DNA of 64,000 bases from Thermoleophilia bacterium (GCA_025929895.1 JAICPI010000003.1:29649-93648), one strand, 5' to 3'. Numbered from the stretch's first letter, positions 28,614-37,164 are shown. A program made the numbers and translations. The notes: generated by a model not told the origin, from the letters alone.

Positions 28614-29599
28614 TCGACGACGTCGAAGAAGCCCATCCAGCCGAGCTCCGCGAACTCGGACTGGTGCGCGTGGAACATGAAGCGGCCGGTGTTCGCGAAG
28701 TCGATCTCGATGATCCCGCGCTCGCCCTGCGCGAGCATCACCGTGTCGGTGTACTCGACGACCTCGTCGCGCCCCGTGCGGTGGTAGCGGAAGAAGTCGC
28801 CGTGCAGGTGGAACGAGTTGATCAGGTCGAACTCCGTCAGGTTCGCGATGTAGATGCGCACCGTCTGCGCGCGCGAGACGCGGATCGGGTAGCGCGCGTA
28901 GTAGAAGGCGGGGCCGTTCACCGCGTAGAAGTTGTTGCCGCCGTCGCCGTCGGTGTCGAAGCCGTTCATCACCATCACGAGCTCCTGCGCCGGCTTGCGC
29001 GGCTTCGGCGGATCGATGATGAACGCGCCGTAGAGCCCCTTGTGGATGTGCTTCTTCAGCGGGGTCGCGTGGCAGTGGTACAGGTGCATCCCCCACGGTC
29101 GGGCGGGGAACTCGTAGACGAAGTCGCCGCCGGGGGGAACGACCTCGAAGACGCCGTCCATGTGCGCGGGGTGGATCCCGTGGAAGTGGATCGTGTGCGG
29201 GTGCGAGCCGTCGTTGCGGAAGCGAACGCGCAGCAGGTCGTCCTCGGTCGCACGGATGACCGGTCCCGGCGCGGTGCCGTTGTACGTCCACGCCGGATAC
29301 GTGACCCCCTTGGCGACCTCGATGTCGACGTCGCGCGCGACGAGCTCGTATTCCCGGAGGCGCCCAGGGCTGTGCGGAAGGGCTCGAGGCGGAGTGAGGA
29401 GGGCGTCGACGGCCGCGTTCCGCTCGATCGAGGGCGCGTCCTCGCCGATCATCGCCGCGTGGCCCGTGACCGTGTGCTCGTGACCCTCGTGCGTGGCCGA
29501 GCGCTGCGGCGGCTCGGCCAGGGCGATCCTCGCCAGCGGGCCGGCCGCGGCGAGGGGCGCAGCGGCCACGATCAGCTTCTTGCGACTGAATTTCGTCAT
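28610..29599 (-). CDS. Multicopper oxidase (two/three-domain, nitrite reductase-like fold)
   Basis: 329 residues. The export signal starts SRKKLIVAAAPLAAAG and may be Tat-type. Copper ligands are visible in four groups: H138-F-H140, H175-C176-H177 in HLYHCHATP, H264-L-H266, and H310-A-H312 in FMFHAHQSE. HEGHEHTVTGH near the N-terminus is an additional potential metal-binding stretch. It should oxidise a substrate outside the membrane using oxygen. Coupling to a ZIP permease and divergence from a MntR-like repressor suggest metal (Mn or Fe) oxidation, but a nitrite reductase-like reaction is not excluded. Confidence 0.85.
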   Translation of the reverse strand: MTKFSRKKLIVAAAPLAAAGPLARIALAEPPQRSATHEGHEHTVTGHAAMIGEDAPSIERNAAVDALLTPPRALPHSPGRLREYELVARDVDIEVAKGVTYPAWTYNGTAPGPVIRATEDDLLRVRFRNDGSHPHTIHFHGIHPAHMDGVFEVVPPGGDFVYEFPARPWGMHLYHCHATPLKKHIHKGLYGAFIIDPPKPRKPAQELVMVMNGFDTDGDGGNNFYAVNGPAFYYARYPIRVSRAQTVRIYIANLTEFDLINSFHLHGDFFRYHRTGRDEVVEYTDTVMLAQGERGIIEIDFANTGRFMFHAHQSEFAELGWMGFFDVVE

Positions 29600-29601
29600 G
29601 A

Positions 29602-29617
29602 CTAATCTATATATTAG
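29602..29617. promoter_or_regulatory. AT-rich 16-bp palindrome, probable MntR operator between divergent genes
   Basis: CTAATCTA/TATATTAG is symmetric except for one position per half-site and stands out in GC-rich surroundings. It contains TATATT (29610-29615), nine bases before the regulator's TTG, and on the other strand TAGATT, four bases before the oxidase ATG. A repressor bound here would block both promoters. Confidence 0.62.
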
Positions 29618-29624
29618 ACGAGCC

Positions 29625-30287
29625 TTGAGCGAGACCGCAAATCTCTCCCCGTCCGTCCAGGACTACGTCAAGGAGCTCTACAAGCTCCAGGCCGCCGGCC
29701 GGGCGTCGACGTCGGGGCTCGCCGAGCGGATGGGAGTCGCGCCGGCGTCCGCCACCGCGATGCTGAAGAAGCTCGCCGTGCTCGGGCTGGCCGAGCACGA
29801 GCCGTACCGCGGCGCAACGCTGACGCCCTCGGGCGAGCGGGCGGCGATCGAGATGATCCGGCACCACCGCCTGCTCGAGCAGTACCTCTCGCAGACGCTC
29901 GGGCTCTCGATCGACGCCGTGCACGCCGAGGCCGACCGCCTCGAGCACGCGCTCTCCGAGGAGCTCGAGGCCGCGATCGACCAGTCGCTCGGCTTCCCGA
30001 CGCACGACCCGCACGGCGACCCGATCCCGAGCCCCGAGCTCGAGCTCGCGCACGGAGACGAGGGCACGCTCGCCGACCTCGAGCCGGGAGGCGCTGCGAC
30101 CGTGCGCCGCGTGCCCGACTCGGACCCGGACCTCCTCCGCTACCTCGACGAGCTCGGGCTCGTTCCCGGCGAGCGGGTCGAGGTGCACGCCCGCGCGCCC
30201 TTCGAGGGCCCGGTGACGGTCGGCTCGCGCGGCGGCGAGCACGCGATCTCGCGCGAGCTCGCGGGTCGCATCGGCGTCACGATCTAG
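29625..30287 (+). CDS. DtxR-family metalloregulator, MntR-like
   Basis: 220 residues from TTG at 29625. ATG at 29598 is in frame but would place the operator palindrome inside the gene. A winged-helix domain (5-70) is followed by the metal-binding/dimerisation domain (HHRLLEQYL, VHAEADRLEHALSEE) and a C-terminal FeoA/SH3-like domain (about 145-220). Positions that are Met10 and Cys102 in DtxR are Asp here (VQDY and EADRLEH), the arrangement expected for manganese-sensing MntR. It probably represses itself and the divergent oxidase-permease pair when Mn is plentiful. Confidence 0.87.
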   Translation: MSETANLSPSVQDYVKELYKLQAAGRASTSGLAERMGVAPASATAMLKKLAVLGLAEHEPYRGATLTPSGERAAIEMIRHHRLLEQYLSQTLGLSIDAVHAEADRLEHALSEELEAAIDQSLGFPTHDPHGDPIPSPELELAHGDEGTLADLEPGGAATVRRVPDSDPDLLRYLDELGLVPGERVEVHARAPFEGPVTVGSRGGEHAISRELAGRIGVTI

Positions 30288-30290
30288 GGT
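30285..30290 (+). promoter_or_regulatory. -10 element TAGGGT before the PfkB-like kinase gene
   Basis: TAGGGT includes the stop codon of the regulator gene and is followed by six bases and GTG at 30297. Confidence 0.4.
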
Positions 30291-30296
30291 CCGCGC

Positions 30297-31103
30297 GTGC
30301 GAGCGCGCGTCGCGGTCTGCGGGAACGTCTCGATCGACGAGATCGACGGCGGCGCGCCGAAGGTCGGCGGCGGGCCGTACCACTGCGGCCTCGGCCTCCG
30401 TCTGCTCGAGCGTCCGTCGCAGATCGTCGCGAAGTGCGCGCCGGCGGACCGGCCGCTCGTCGTCCCTGCGCTCGCCGCACTCGGGCTCTACCTGCGCGTG
30501 CTCGACGCCGAGCGGACGGCCGCCTTCGCGCTCTCGTACGACGGCGAGACGCGCACGACCGAGGTGCGCGCGGTCGGCGATCCCTGGCGCCCGGAAGACG
30601 TCGGCGGCATCGAGGCCCGCTGGGTCCACGTCGCACCGCTCGCGCAGACCGACTTCCCCGCGGACACGCTGCGCGAGCTCGCGCGGGGCCGCAGCGTGTC
30701 CTACGACGGCCAGGGCCTCGTGCGGGCGGCGGAGCCCGGGCCGGTGCGCCTCGTCGGCGAGTTCGACCGGCGCGTGCTGGAGCACGTGTCGTTCCTCAAG
30801 CTCGCGGAGGAGGAAGCGGCGGCGATCCTGCCCGAGATCGGCGACGACGCGGTGTTCGCGCTCGGCGTGGCGGAGGTCGTCGTCACGTACGGATCCCGCG
30901 GCTCGGTCGTCTACGCGAACGGGACCTCCACGCCCGTTCCCTGCCACCCGATCCTCGGCGTCGACCTGACGGGCTGCGGCGACGTGTTCGGCGTCGGCTA
31001 CCTCGTCGCGCGCAGCGACGGCCTGGCGCCCGTCGCCGCGGCGCGGCGCGCGACCGCGCTCGTCTCGGTGCTCCTCTCCGGGCGGAAGCGCGGCGGGCGC
31101 TAG
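30297..31103 (+). CDS. PfkB-family sugar/nucleoside kinase
   Basis: 268 residues, shorter than typical ribokinases (about 300). VCGNVSIDEI opens the Rossmann-like domain, and VDLTGCGDVFGVGYL near residue 225 is the anion hole and catalytic Asp motif (usually GAGD). The substrate-binding lid is reduced, and the residue preceding Gly in the GAGD motif is Cys. The enzyme should phosphorylate a small sugar-like alcohol with ATP in the cytoplasm; the substrate is unknown. It is convergent with phzF-like, overlapping it by four bases. Confidence 0.82.
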   Translation: MRARVAVCGNVSIDEIDGGAPKVGGGPYHCGLGLRLLERPSQIVAKCAPADRPLVVPALAALGLYLRVLDAERTAAFALSYDGETRTTEVRAVGDPWRPEDVGGIEARWVHVAPLAQTDFPADTLRELARGRSVSYDGQGLVRAAEPGPVRLVGEFDRRVLEHVSFLKLAEEEAAAILPEIGDDAVFALGVAEVVVTYGSRGSVVYANGTSTPVPCHPILGVDLTGCGDVFGVGYLVARSDGLAPVAAARRATALVSVLLSGRKRGGR

Positions 31104-31939
31104 AGCCTGAACTCGCCCCGCGCGACCACGACCGCCGAGCCGCCGACCTCGACGCGCTCGACCGTCTCACCGGATCCGTCGGCCTGCGCGTAGAGCGTCG
31201 ACGGCCGACCGATCTCGACGCCCTGCGAGATCACGATCTCGTCGCCCCACGCGATGCGCCCGTGCCGCGCGAGGTGGACGGCGAGCGGCCCCGCCGCCGA
31301 GCCGGTCGCCGGGTCCTCCGGCACGCCTCCGCCCGGAGCGAACATCCTCGTCTTCCAGCGCGAGCCCGAGCCGGCGAAGCAATTGAACCCGATCGTCGGC
31401 CCGAAGCGCGCGAGCGCTGCGGCGTCCGGCGCGAGCCGGGCGACGTCGTCCTCGCCAGCGAGCGCGACGTAGACGTGCCGCATCCCGTTGTCGTACAGCT
31501 CGACCGGGAGCTCGGACCGCTCGACGCCGAGCGCCGCGAGCACGGGCCCATCCTCGAACGGCTCGATCCGCGGCCGCGGCTGCTCCATCCGGCCGAAGAC
31601 GACCTTCGCGCCCTCCCGCTCGAGCCGTACCGGGACGACGCCCGCCTGCGTCTCGAGCGCGATCGTGTCCAGCTGGAGCGGCTGGCCGAGCACGAACGCC
31701 GACCCGAGCGTCGGATGCCCCGCGAAGGGCAGCTCGGCGCGGGGCGTGAAGATCCGGATGCGCGCGTGCGCGGCCTCGGACGGATAGACGAACACGGTCT
31801 CGCTGAAGCCGATCTCGAGCGCGAGCTGCTGGAGCAACTCCTCGGGGAGCTCTCGCGCGTCGGTGAAGACGGCGAGCTGGTTGCCGGTCAGGGCGACGTC
31901 CGTGAAGACGTCGACCACGACGTAGCGAAAGACGGCCAT
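31100..31939 (-). CDS. PhzF-like isomerase/epimerase family protein
   Basis: 279 residues, ATG at 31939. The diaminopimelate-epimerase fold of the PhzF family is shown by VDVFTDVALTGNQLAVF at the N-terminus, the catalytic Glu in GFSETVFV (residue 47), the middle PFAGHPTLGSAFVL, and the C-terminal EDPATGSAAGPLAVHL. Members isomerise small acids, and most have no known substrate. The start codon is buried in a long palindrome, and TAGAGT lies six bases before it within the same palindrome. Confidence 0.88.
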   Translation of the reverse strand: MAVFRYVVVDVFTDVALTGNQLAVFTDARELPEELLQQLALEIGFSETVFVYPSEAAHARIRIFTPRAELPFAGHPTLGSAFVLGQPLQLDTIALETQAGVVPVRLEREGAKVVFGRMEQPRPRIEPFEDGPVLAALGVERSELPVELYDNGMRHVYVALAGEDDVARLAPDAAALARFGPTIGFNCFAGSGSRWKTRMFAPGGGVPEDPATGSAAGPLAVHLARHGRIAWGDEIVISQGVEIGRPSTLYAQADGSGETVERVEVGGSAVVVARGEFRL

Positions 31940-31966
31940 CCGCCGACTCTAGTCGGCGGATGGCCG
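31933..31966. repeat. 34-bp palindrome covering the phzF-like promoter and start codon
   Basis: GGCCATCCGCCGACT at 31934-31948 and AGTCGGCGGATGGCC at 31951-31965 are perfect inverted copies with a CT centre, extended by one more pair. It lies nine bases after the stop of the M14 peptidase gene and encloses the -10 TAGAGT (31946-31951) and the ATG of the next gene on the same strand. It may terminate the first gene, control the second, or both. Confidence 0.7.
31946..31951 (-). promoter_or_regulatory. -10 element TAGAGT before the phzF-like gene
   Basis: On the minus strand TAGAGT is followed by six bases and ATG at 31939; it forms the centre of the 34-bp palindrome. Confidence 0.42.
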
Positions 31967-31974
31967 GTCGACTC

Positions 31975-34059
31975 TCAGCGGAAGCGCTTCTGACACTCGC
32001 CGAGGTCGACGCGCTGCGTGCGTCCTCGGTCGACGGTCACCTGGGCCGTCTGGAGCACCGTCCCGTCCGGCCGCTCGCACGTGAGCGTGTAGCTCTCGAC
32101 GATGTTGCCACCGAAGACGTCCTCGCCGACGAGCGCGTAGACGCCGACGGTCGTCGTGAACGTCGTCGTCACGGAGGCGTAGTTGACGACCCGGAGGACG
32201 TAGTTCCCCGGCTCGGGCAGCTCGACCAGCGCCTCTTCCTTCTCGGCGACGAAGTTCCCGGAGCTCCCGACCTCGACGAGCGAGCCGTCGGGGTTGACGG
32301 AGTAGACGACGAGGTCGAGGTCGTCGGGCGTCGGCCAGTCGAGGTTGACCCTGATCGCGCCGACGTCGCTCTCGGTGAGCGTGAAGGGCACGTCGACGTG
32401 GTCGCCGGGCGCCCAGACCACGGCGCTCTTCGTCGTCGTCTCCTCGCGCGAAGGCTCCTGGGCGAGCAGCCGCACGCGGTGCTCCATCACCTCGGGCCGT
32501 GTGGACGGATTGATGTGCCAGGCGTACTTGTTGCCCTTGCCGACCACCAGTGTCGACTCGAGCCGGTCCTGGATCCCCGGCCCCGTCGTCGTCGCGGTCG
32601 TGAACTCCTTCGTCAACCGCAGAACCGCGCCCGTCGGCGCGCGGCCGGAGAGCACCGAGTGGTGCGCGGTGTCGACGGCGTTCTCGAGCGCGAGCAGGTA
32701 CGCCTCGCGGTTGCCCTTGCCGGTGTAGATCCCGGCGCCCAGGTACTCGTCCACGACCTCGGGGAAGGGCGGGTGGAACTCGTTGGGCCCGATCTCGAAC
32801 GTGTAGCCGTAGCCGCCGGTCGCGTTGTACGACCAGTCCTCGGTCGTCCCGGTCGTGTCGTACAGCTGCCAACCGTGGATGTTGCGGTAGCCGTTCTGCG
32901 CGGCCATCCGCGCGCCGAGCTCCTTCATCGCGGCCTCGTCGACGGTCTCGCCTGCGGAACGAATTCCCGGCGGGCGCAGGACGAGGTTGCTGAAGGTGTG
33001 GTTCGTGACGAGCGTCGTCACCTGTCGCGTCGAGATCAGCTCGCGCACGGCCTGCGTCTCGGGCTCCGAGAACGGCGCGGCGCCGCGGTACGTCGGGTCG
33101 GCGAAGAGCGACGAGGCGCCCGGGCCGCCCCAGAGGCCGCCGTAGTTGCGGTTGAGGTCGATGCCGATCCCGAAGCCGCCCGGGCTCGTCGGCTCGCAGG
33201 CTCCGGGCGGTGTCGACGCGACGCCGTCGGCGACGCGGCAGTTCTTCCGCTTGTACGCGTTGCCCGGGTTGCCGAGGATCGTGACCTGGCCGCCGTCGTC
33301 GACCTCGCGGATGTCGACCAGGTCGCCCCACTTGCGCGACTGGTCGAAACCGTCCGGGTTGACGATGGGAACGGCGATCACACGCGCGTTCGCGAGCAAG
33401 TCCCTGATCCGGGCGTTGCCCGACGTGTAGCCGTTGACCAGGTCGATCGCGAACTCGATCGTGTGCTCACCCGAAGGCCACTCGCGCGCGTGGTGCACGC
33501 CCATGATCAGGAACGTGGGCTTGCCGTCGGTCGTCGACGCCACCGACTCGCTGATCTCAACGCCGAGGATGCCGCGTCCCTCGAGCGACGTGCGGCTCAA
33601 CGTGACGAGCTTCACGAGCGACGGGTTGCGATTCGCGAGACCACGAAGGTCGGACTCGTAGTCCGCGAGCGTGCGGTAGGTGTCGCGACCCGACGGGAGC
33701 GGCGAGACCATCGTCGCCGATGCGTAGGCGGCGCTGAGCTCGTTGTTTCGCAGCTGGCGCAGGGCCAGATCCGGGATCGTCACCGTCCACGTGAAGCCCG
33801 CCGAGGCGAGTCTCGTCGCGTCGGCGGCGGAGTGCAGCACGACCTCGACGTACGCCGGGCCGCCGTGCTCCGTCAGGTCGAGGCCGAGGTTCGTGAGCCG
33901 GTCGCGGTCGGCCTGCGCGGGAACGTTCACCCGCACGAGCTGCACCGGGAACGGGTCCGAGTCGGCGGCAGTTGCGGCGGGCGTCAGCATCGTGAGCATG
34001 GAGATGGCCGCGAACGCGGACAGCAGCGCGCGCGGCGATCGGCGGGATCCGGAAAGCAT
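31975..34059 (-). CDS. Secreted M14 family zinc carboxypeptidase
   Basis: 694 residues. The signal peptide ends near TPAATAA, a propeptide covers about 35-120, and the M14 domain about 125-460 with zinc ligands H190, E193 (HHARE) and H354 (TNHTF), substrate-binding N303-R304 in DLNRNYG, and the catalytic Glu in YTFEIGP. The C-terminal 200 residues form a beta-sandwich resembling bacterial pre-peptidase (PPC) domains, VPFTLTESDVGAIRVNLDW. It should remove C-terminal residues from peptides outside the cell. AGGAGG six bases before ATG 34059 gives a classical ribosome site. Confidence 0.9.
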   Translation of the reverse strand: MLSGSRRSPRALLSAFAAISMLTMLTPAATAADSDPFPVQLVRVNVPAQADRDRLTNLGLDLTEHGGPAYVEVVLHSAADATRLASAGFTWTVTIPDLALRQLRNNELSAAYASATMVSPLPSGRDTYRTLADYESDLRGLANRNPSLVKLVTLSRTSLEGRGILGVEISESVASTTDGKPTFLIMGVHHAREWPSGEHTIEFAIDLVNGYTSGNARIRDLLANARVIAVPIVNPDGFDQSRKWGDLVDIREVDDGGQVTILGNPGNAYKRKNCRVADGVASTPPGACEPTSPGGFGIGIDLNRNYGGLWGGPGASSLFADPTYRGAAPFSEPETQAVRELISTRQVTTLVTNHTFSNLVLRPPGIRSAGETVDEAAMKELGARMAAQNGYRNIHGWQLYDTTGTTEDWSYNATGGYGYTFEIGPNEFHPPFPEVVDEYLGAGIYTGKGNREAYLLALENAVDTAHHSVLSGRAPTGAVLRLTKEFTTATTTGPGIQDRLESTLVVGKGNKYAWHINPSTRPEVMEHRVRLLAQEPSREETTTKSAVVWAPGDHVDVPFTLTESDVGAIRVNLDWPTPDDLDLVVYSVNPDGSLVEVGSSGNFVAEKEEALVELPEPGNYVLRVVNYASVTTTFTTTVGVYALVGEDVFGGNIVESYTLTCERPDGTVLQTAQVTVDRGRTQRVDLGECQKRFR

Positions 34060-34157
34060 GTGTGTTCCTCCTGGGCGTGGAAGCGGGCTCGTCCGGAGCC
34101 CGACGCCGAGGCATCCCCGCCCTCACGCGGAACGAATCGACTGACGAGTCAGTCGGT

Positions 34158-34763
34158 CTAGACGGCGGCGGCGTCGAGCGAGAGCGCTGCGCCTGCGCGG
34201 TAGCAGTCGCCGCAGCGCGCCTCGTACGAGTCGAGCGCGCCGATCTGGATCGTCGCGCCGTCGAACGGCGCGGGGGCGCCGTCGACGAGCCGCTGCGTCC
34301 GGGTCGCGGCCCCGCCGCAGCGGTGGCAGACGGCCTGGAGCTTGTCGACGAACTCGGCGCGGCAGAGGAGCAGCGGCATCGCGCCGAAGGGCTCGCCGCG
34401 GAAGTCGCGGTCGAGGCCGGCGGCCACGACGCGCTTGCCCTCTCCGACGAGGCGCTCCACCGTCTCGACGATGTGCTCGTCGAAGAACTGCGCCTCGTCG
34501 ACGCCGATCGCGTCGTACCCGTCGGCGCGACGGAGCGCGTCGCGCGAGTCCTCCACGGAGACGGCCCGCATCTTCGCGCCGGCGTGGCTGACGACGTGGG
34601 CGACGTCGTAGCGGTCGTCCACGCGCGGCTTCACGATCAACACCCGCTGGCCGGCGATCTCCGCGCGCCGGAGCCTGCGGATGAGCTCCTCGCTCTTGCC
34701 GCTGAACATCGGTCCGCAGATCACCTCGAGCCAGCCGCCGCTGCCGGGGACGTTCCTGATCAC
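34158..34763 (-). CDS. tdk: Thymidine kinase
   Basis: 201 residues from GTG at 34763. The P-loop is GPMFSGKSEE (residues 17-26), DEAQFF is the Walker B/active-site motif, and two Cys pairs (CHRC and CGDC) form the structural zinc site of type II thymidine kinases. It salvages thymidine to dTMP in the cytoplasm. TAGGGT lies eight bases upstream of GTG on the minus strand, and the gene is divergent from the SixA-like phosphatase. A 7-bp stem (34084-34102) lies downstream. Confidence 0.93.
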   Translation of the reverse strand: MIRNVPGSGGWLEVICGPMFSGKSEELIRRLRRAEIAGQRVLIVKPRVDDRYDVAHVVSHAGAKMRAVSVEDSRDALRRADGYDAIGVDEAQFFDEHIVETVERLVGEGKRVVAAGLDRDFRGEPFGAMPLLLCRAEFVDKLQAVCHRCGGAATRTQRLVDGAPAPFDGATIQIGALDSYEARCGDCYRAGAALSLDAAAV

Positions 34764-34771
34764 GGCGCCGG

Positions 34772-34777
34772 ACCCTA
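34772..34777 (-). promoter_or_regulatory. -10 element TAGGGT before tdk
   Basis: On the minus strand TAGGGT is followed by eight bases and GTG at 34763, in a 51-base divergent gap. Confidence 0.42.
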
Positions 34778-34802
34778 CAGCGGGGTCCCGACGGCACGGT
34801 CG

Positions 34803-34808
34803 TATGCT
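34803..34808 (+). promoter_or_regulatory. -10 element TATGCT before the SixA-like gene
   Basis: TATGCT is followed by six bases and GTG at 34815 with no ribosome site between. Confidence 0.42.
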
Positions 34809-34814
34809 GCCCGC

Positions 34815-35210
34815 GTGCGCCTCTTCATCGTCCGCCACGCCGAGGCCGCCTCCGGGCGCCCCGACGAGCTGCGGCCGCTCACCACGGCCGGTCGCGAGCA
34901 GGCGCGCGGGGTCGGGAAGCAGCTTGCCGCCGACGGGATCCGGCCCGACGCCATCCTGACGAGCCCGCTCCTGCGCGCCCGCGAGACGGGCGCCGAGATC
35001 GGCCGCGCCGTCGGAGTGGACGCGGAGCCCGACGAGCGGCTCGCCCCCGGCGCCGAGGCGGACGATTTCCGTGCCGTTGTGACGGGTCGCGGCGAGACGG
35101 TCGTCGTCGTCGGGCACCAGCCCGACTGCGGGCGGAACGCGGCCGCGCTCGGCGGCGTGCCCGAGCCCGCGTTCCCGCCGGCCGGCGTGTTCGCGGTCGA
35201 GCTCGACTGA
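34815..35210 (+). CDS. SixA-like histidine phosphatase
   Basis: 131 residues. LFIVRHAEA at the N-terminus is the RHG phosphohistidine motif, and VVGHQPDC carries the second catalytic histidine; the compact length matches SixA rather than phosphoglycerate mutase. Substrates of the family are phosphohistidine proteins or small phosphoesters. It ends two bases before the ABC transporter ATPase gene, so it is transcribed with the exporter. Confidence 0.86.
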   Translation: MRLFIVRHAEAASGRPDELRPLTTAGREQARGVGKQLAADGIRPDAILTSPLLRARETGAEIGRAVGVDAEPDERLAPGAEADDFRAVVTGRGETVVVVGHQPDCGRNAAALGGVPEPAFPPAGVFAVELD

Positions 35211-35212
35211 CC

Positions 35213-36058
35213 GTGGCGGCGGTCGACGTCCGGGGCCTGCGCAAGTCGTACGGCGGGCAGGAGGCCGTACGCGGGATCACCTTCGCGCTCGCCGAAGGTG
35301 AGGTCTTCTGCCTGCTCGGGCCGAACGGCGCGGGCAAGACGACGACGATCGAGATCCTGGAGGGCTACCGCACGCGCGACGCGGGCGACGTGTCGGTGCT
35401 CGGCCTCGACCCGCAGCGCCGCGACCGCGCGCTGCGCGAGCGGATCGGCGTCGTGCTCCAGCACTCCGAGTCGTGGGCGAACGTGACCGTGACCGAGACG
35501 CTGCGGATCTTCGCGGGCTACTACCGGCGGCCGCGCGACGTCGACGAGGTGGTCGCGCTCGTCGGGCTCGACGCGAAGCGCGACGCTCGGGTGAAGACGC
35601 TCTCGGGCGGGCAGAAGCGGCGGCTCGACCTCGCGCTCGCGCTCGTCGGCGACCCCGACCTGATCTTCCTCGACGAGCCGACGACCGGCTTCGACCCGCA
35701 GGCGCGGCGGAACGCGTGGGAGCTCGTGCGCGGCCTGCGCGCGCTCGGCAAGACGATCCTGCTCACCACGCACTACCTCGACGAAGCGCAGCAGCTCGCC
35801 GACCGCGTCGCCGTGCTGCGCGACGGCGTGATCGTCTCCGAGGGGACGCCGTCCGAGCTCATGGCCTCCTCCCGCACGGAGATCCGCTACCGCGAGAACG
35901 GCGCGGTCAAGGTGATCGCGACCGACGAGCCGACGCGCCTGCTGCACGAGCTGACCTCGCGCGCGGTCGCCGAGGGCCGCGAGCTCGAAGAGCTCGAGGT
36001 CCGCCGCAGCTCGCTCGAGGACGTCTACCTCGACCTTCTCGACGACACGCCCGAGTGA
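35213..36058 (+). CDS. ABC-2 type exporter ATPase
   Basis: 281 residues. Walker A is GPNGAGKTT (about 40-48), the signature is LSGGQKRRLD, Walker B is LIFLDEPTTGFD and the H-loop is TTHYLDEA. A C-terminal extension of about 60 residues is typical of DrrA/CcmA-like exporters. It energises the permease encoded immediately downstream (GTGA overlap). The cargo is unknown; drug or lipid export are the usual roles. Confidence 0.93.
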   Translation: MAAVDVRGLRKSYGGQEAVRGITFALAEGEVFCLLGPNGAGKTTTIEILEGYRTRDAGDVSVLGLDPQRRDRALRERIGVVLQHSESWANVTVTETLRIFAGYYRRPRDVDEVVALVGLDAKRDARVKTLSGGQKRRLDLALALVGDPDLIFLDEPTTGFDPQARRNAWELVRGLRALGKTILLTTHYLDEAQQLADRVAVLRDGVIVSEGTPSELMASSRTEIRYRENGAVKVIATDEPTRLLHELTSRAVAEGRELEELEVRRSSLEDVYLDLLDDTPE

Positions 36059-36801
36059 GCCTCTTCGCGCACCAGGTCCGTGCCGACCAGCTGATCTTCT
36101 GGCGCGGGAGGGAGAGCGCCGTCTTCGTCTTCCTCTTCCCCGTGCTGCTCTTCCTGCTCCTCTCGACGGTGTACTCGGGCGAGTTCGAGGGGCGGCCGCT
36201 GACCGACTACCTCGTCCCGTCGCTGATCACGTACGGCGTCGCCAACACCACGTTCGGCGGGCTCGCGATCATGCTCGTGATCCGGCGCGAGGCGGGCGTG
36301 CTCAAGCGCATCCGCGCGACGCCGCTCCCCGCGGCGACGTTCCTCGGCGCAACGCTCTGCTCGACGCTGCTCGTGTTCTCGCTCCAGGCGGTCGCGATCA
36401 TGCTGCTCGGCCGGCTGCTCTACGACTGGCACTTTCCCGCCGAGTGGCCGTCCCTCCTGCTCGGGTTCGCGCTCGGCGCCCTCTGCTTCGCCGGGATGGG
36501 TTTCGGCGCGGCGGCGCTGATCCGCTCGGCGGAGGGCGCCTCCGCGGTCGTGAACGTGCTCGTCCTGCCGATGGCGTTCCTCTCCGGCGGCTTCGGGCCG
36601 ACGCGCGATTTCCCACAGTTCCTCCAGACGATCGCCGACCTCCTGCCGCTCACGTACCTCGTCGAGATCGTCCAGGCCGCGGTCTACGACGGCGAGCCGA
36701 TCTGGGAGGAGCCGGTGGCAGTGCTCGTCCTGCTCGCCTGGGGCGTGGCGGGAAGCCTGATCGCGTGGCGGCGCTTCGGCTGGGAGCCTAGAGAGCGTTA
36801 G
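36055..36801 (+). CDS. ABC-2 type exporter permease
   Basis: 248 residues with six hydrophobic segments, beginning SLFAHQVRADQLIFWRGRESAVFVFLFPVLL, an ABC-2 membrane domain. The conserved FLSGGFGPTRDFPQFLQTIADLLPLTYLVE segment before the last helices is characteristic. GTG at 36055 overlaps the ATPase stop by four bases. It forms the membrane part of the exporter. Confidence 0.9.
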   Translation: MSLFAHQVRADQLIFWRGRESAVFVFLFPVLLFLLLSTVYSGEFEGRPLTDYLVPSLITYGVANTTFGGLAIMLVIRREAGVLKRIRATPLPAATFLGATLCSTLLVFSLQAVAIMLLGRLLYDWHFPAEWPSLLLGFALGALCFAGMGFGAAALIRSAEGASAVVNVLVLPMAFLSGGFGPTRDFPQFLQTIADLLPLTYLVEIVQAAVYDGEPIWEEPVAVLVLLAWGVAGSLIAWRRFGWEPRER

Positions 36802-36831
36802 ACGGCCCTTCGGGCGGGGTAGGCGGGGACC

Positions 36832-37164
36832 ATGGACGAGCCCACGATGGTCTTCTCGAGCGGCGACCGCGAGATCCGCGTCAACTTCGGCGTCATCTCG
36901 GGCCGCGCCGCCACCGCGGCGGAGATCGAGGAGCTCGCGCGCGACCTGCACGCGCGCGTCCAGACGTTCTCGATCGTCTCCGAGCAGCGTTACGAGTTCG
37001 CGGGCGACGTCGAGGCCTCGGTGCACCAGGTGCGGATCGAGGTCGAGGACCCGATCGACACCGAGCAGCGCGGACGCCTGGTCGAGATCGCGGACCGCTG
37101 GGCGAGCGCGTGTGCGGCCGAGCGCCACGTCGACGTGCCCACCGCGAGCACCGGCTCCATCTAA
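36832..37164 (+). CDS. Small conserved-looking protein of unknown function
   Basis: 110 residues from ATG at 36832. It is mostly alpha/beta, without membrane segments: an early strand pair (MVFSSGDREIRVNFGVISG), a helix rich in Ala and Glu (EEIEELARDLHARV-like), then VHQVRIEVEDPI and a C-terminal helix. I do not recognise it. It stands alone between the exporter genes and the nuclease/ATPase/patatin cassette, on the same strand as both. Confidence 0.65.
   Translation: MDEPTMVFSSGDREIRVNFGVISGRAATAAEIEELARDLHARVQTFSIVSEQRYEFAGDVEASVHQVRIEVEDPIDTEQRGRLVEIADRWASACAAERHVDVPTASTGSI

Noticed and set aside
34084..34102. 7-bp stem downstream of tdk as a terminator
   Set aside because: The stem CGGGCTC/GAGCCCG is short and not followed by T residues; too weak to list as a feature by itself.
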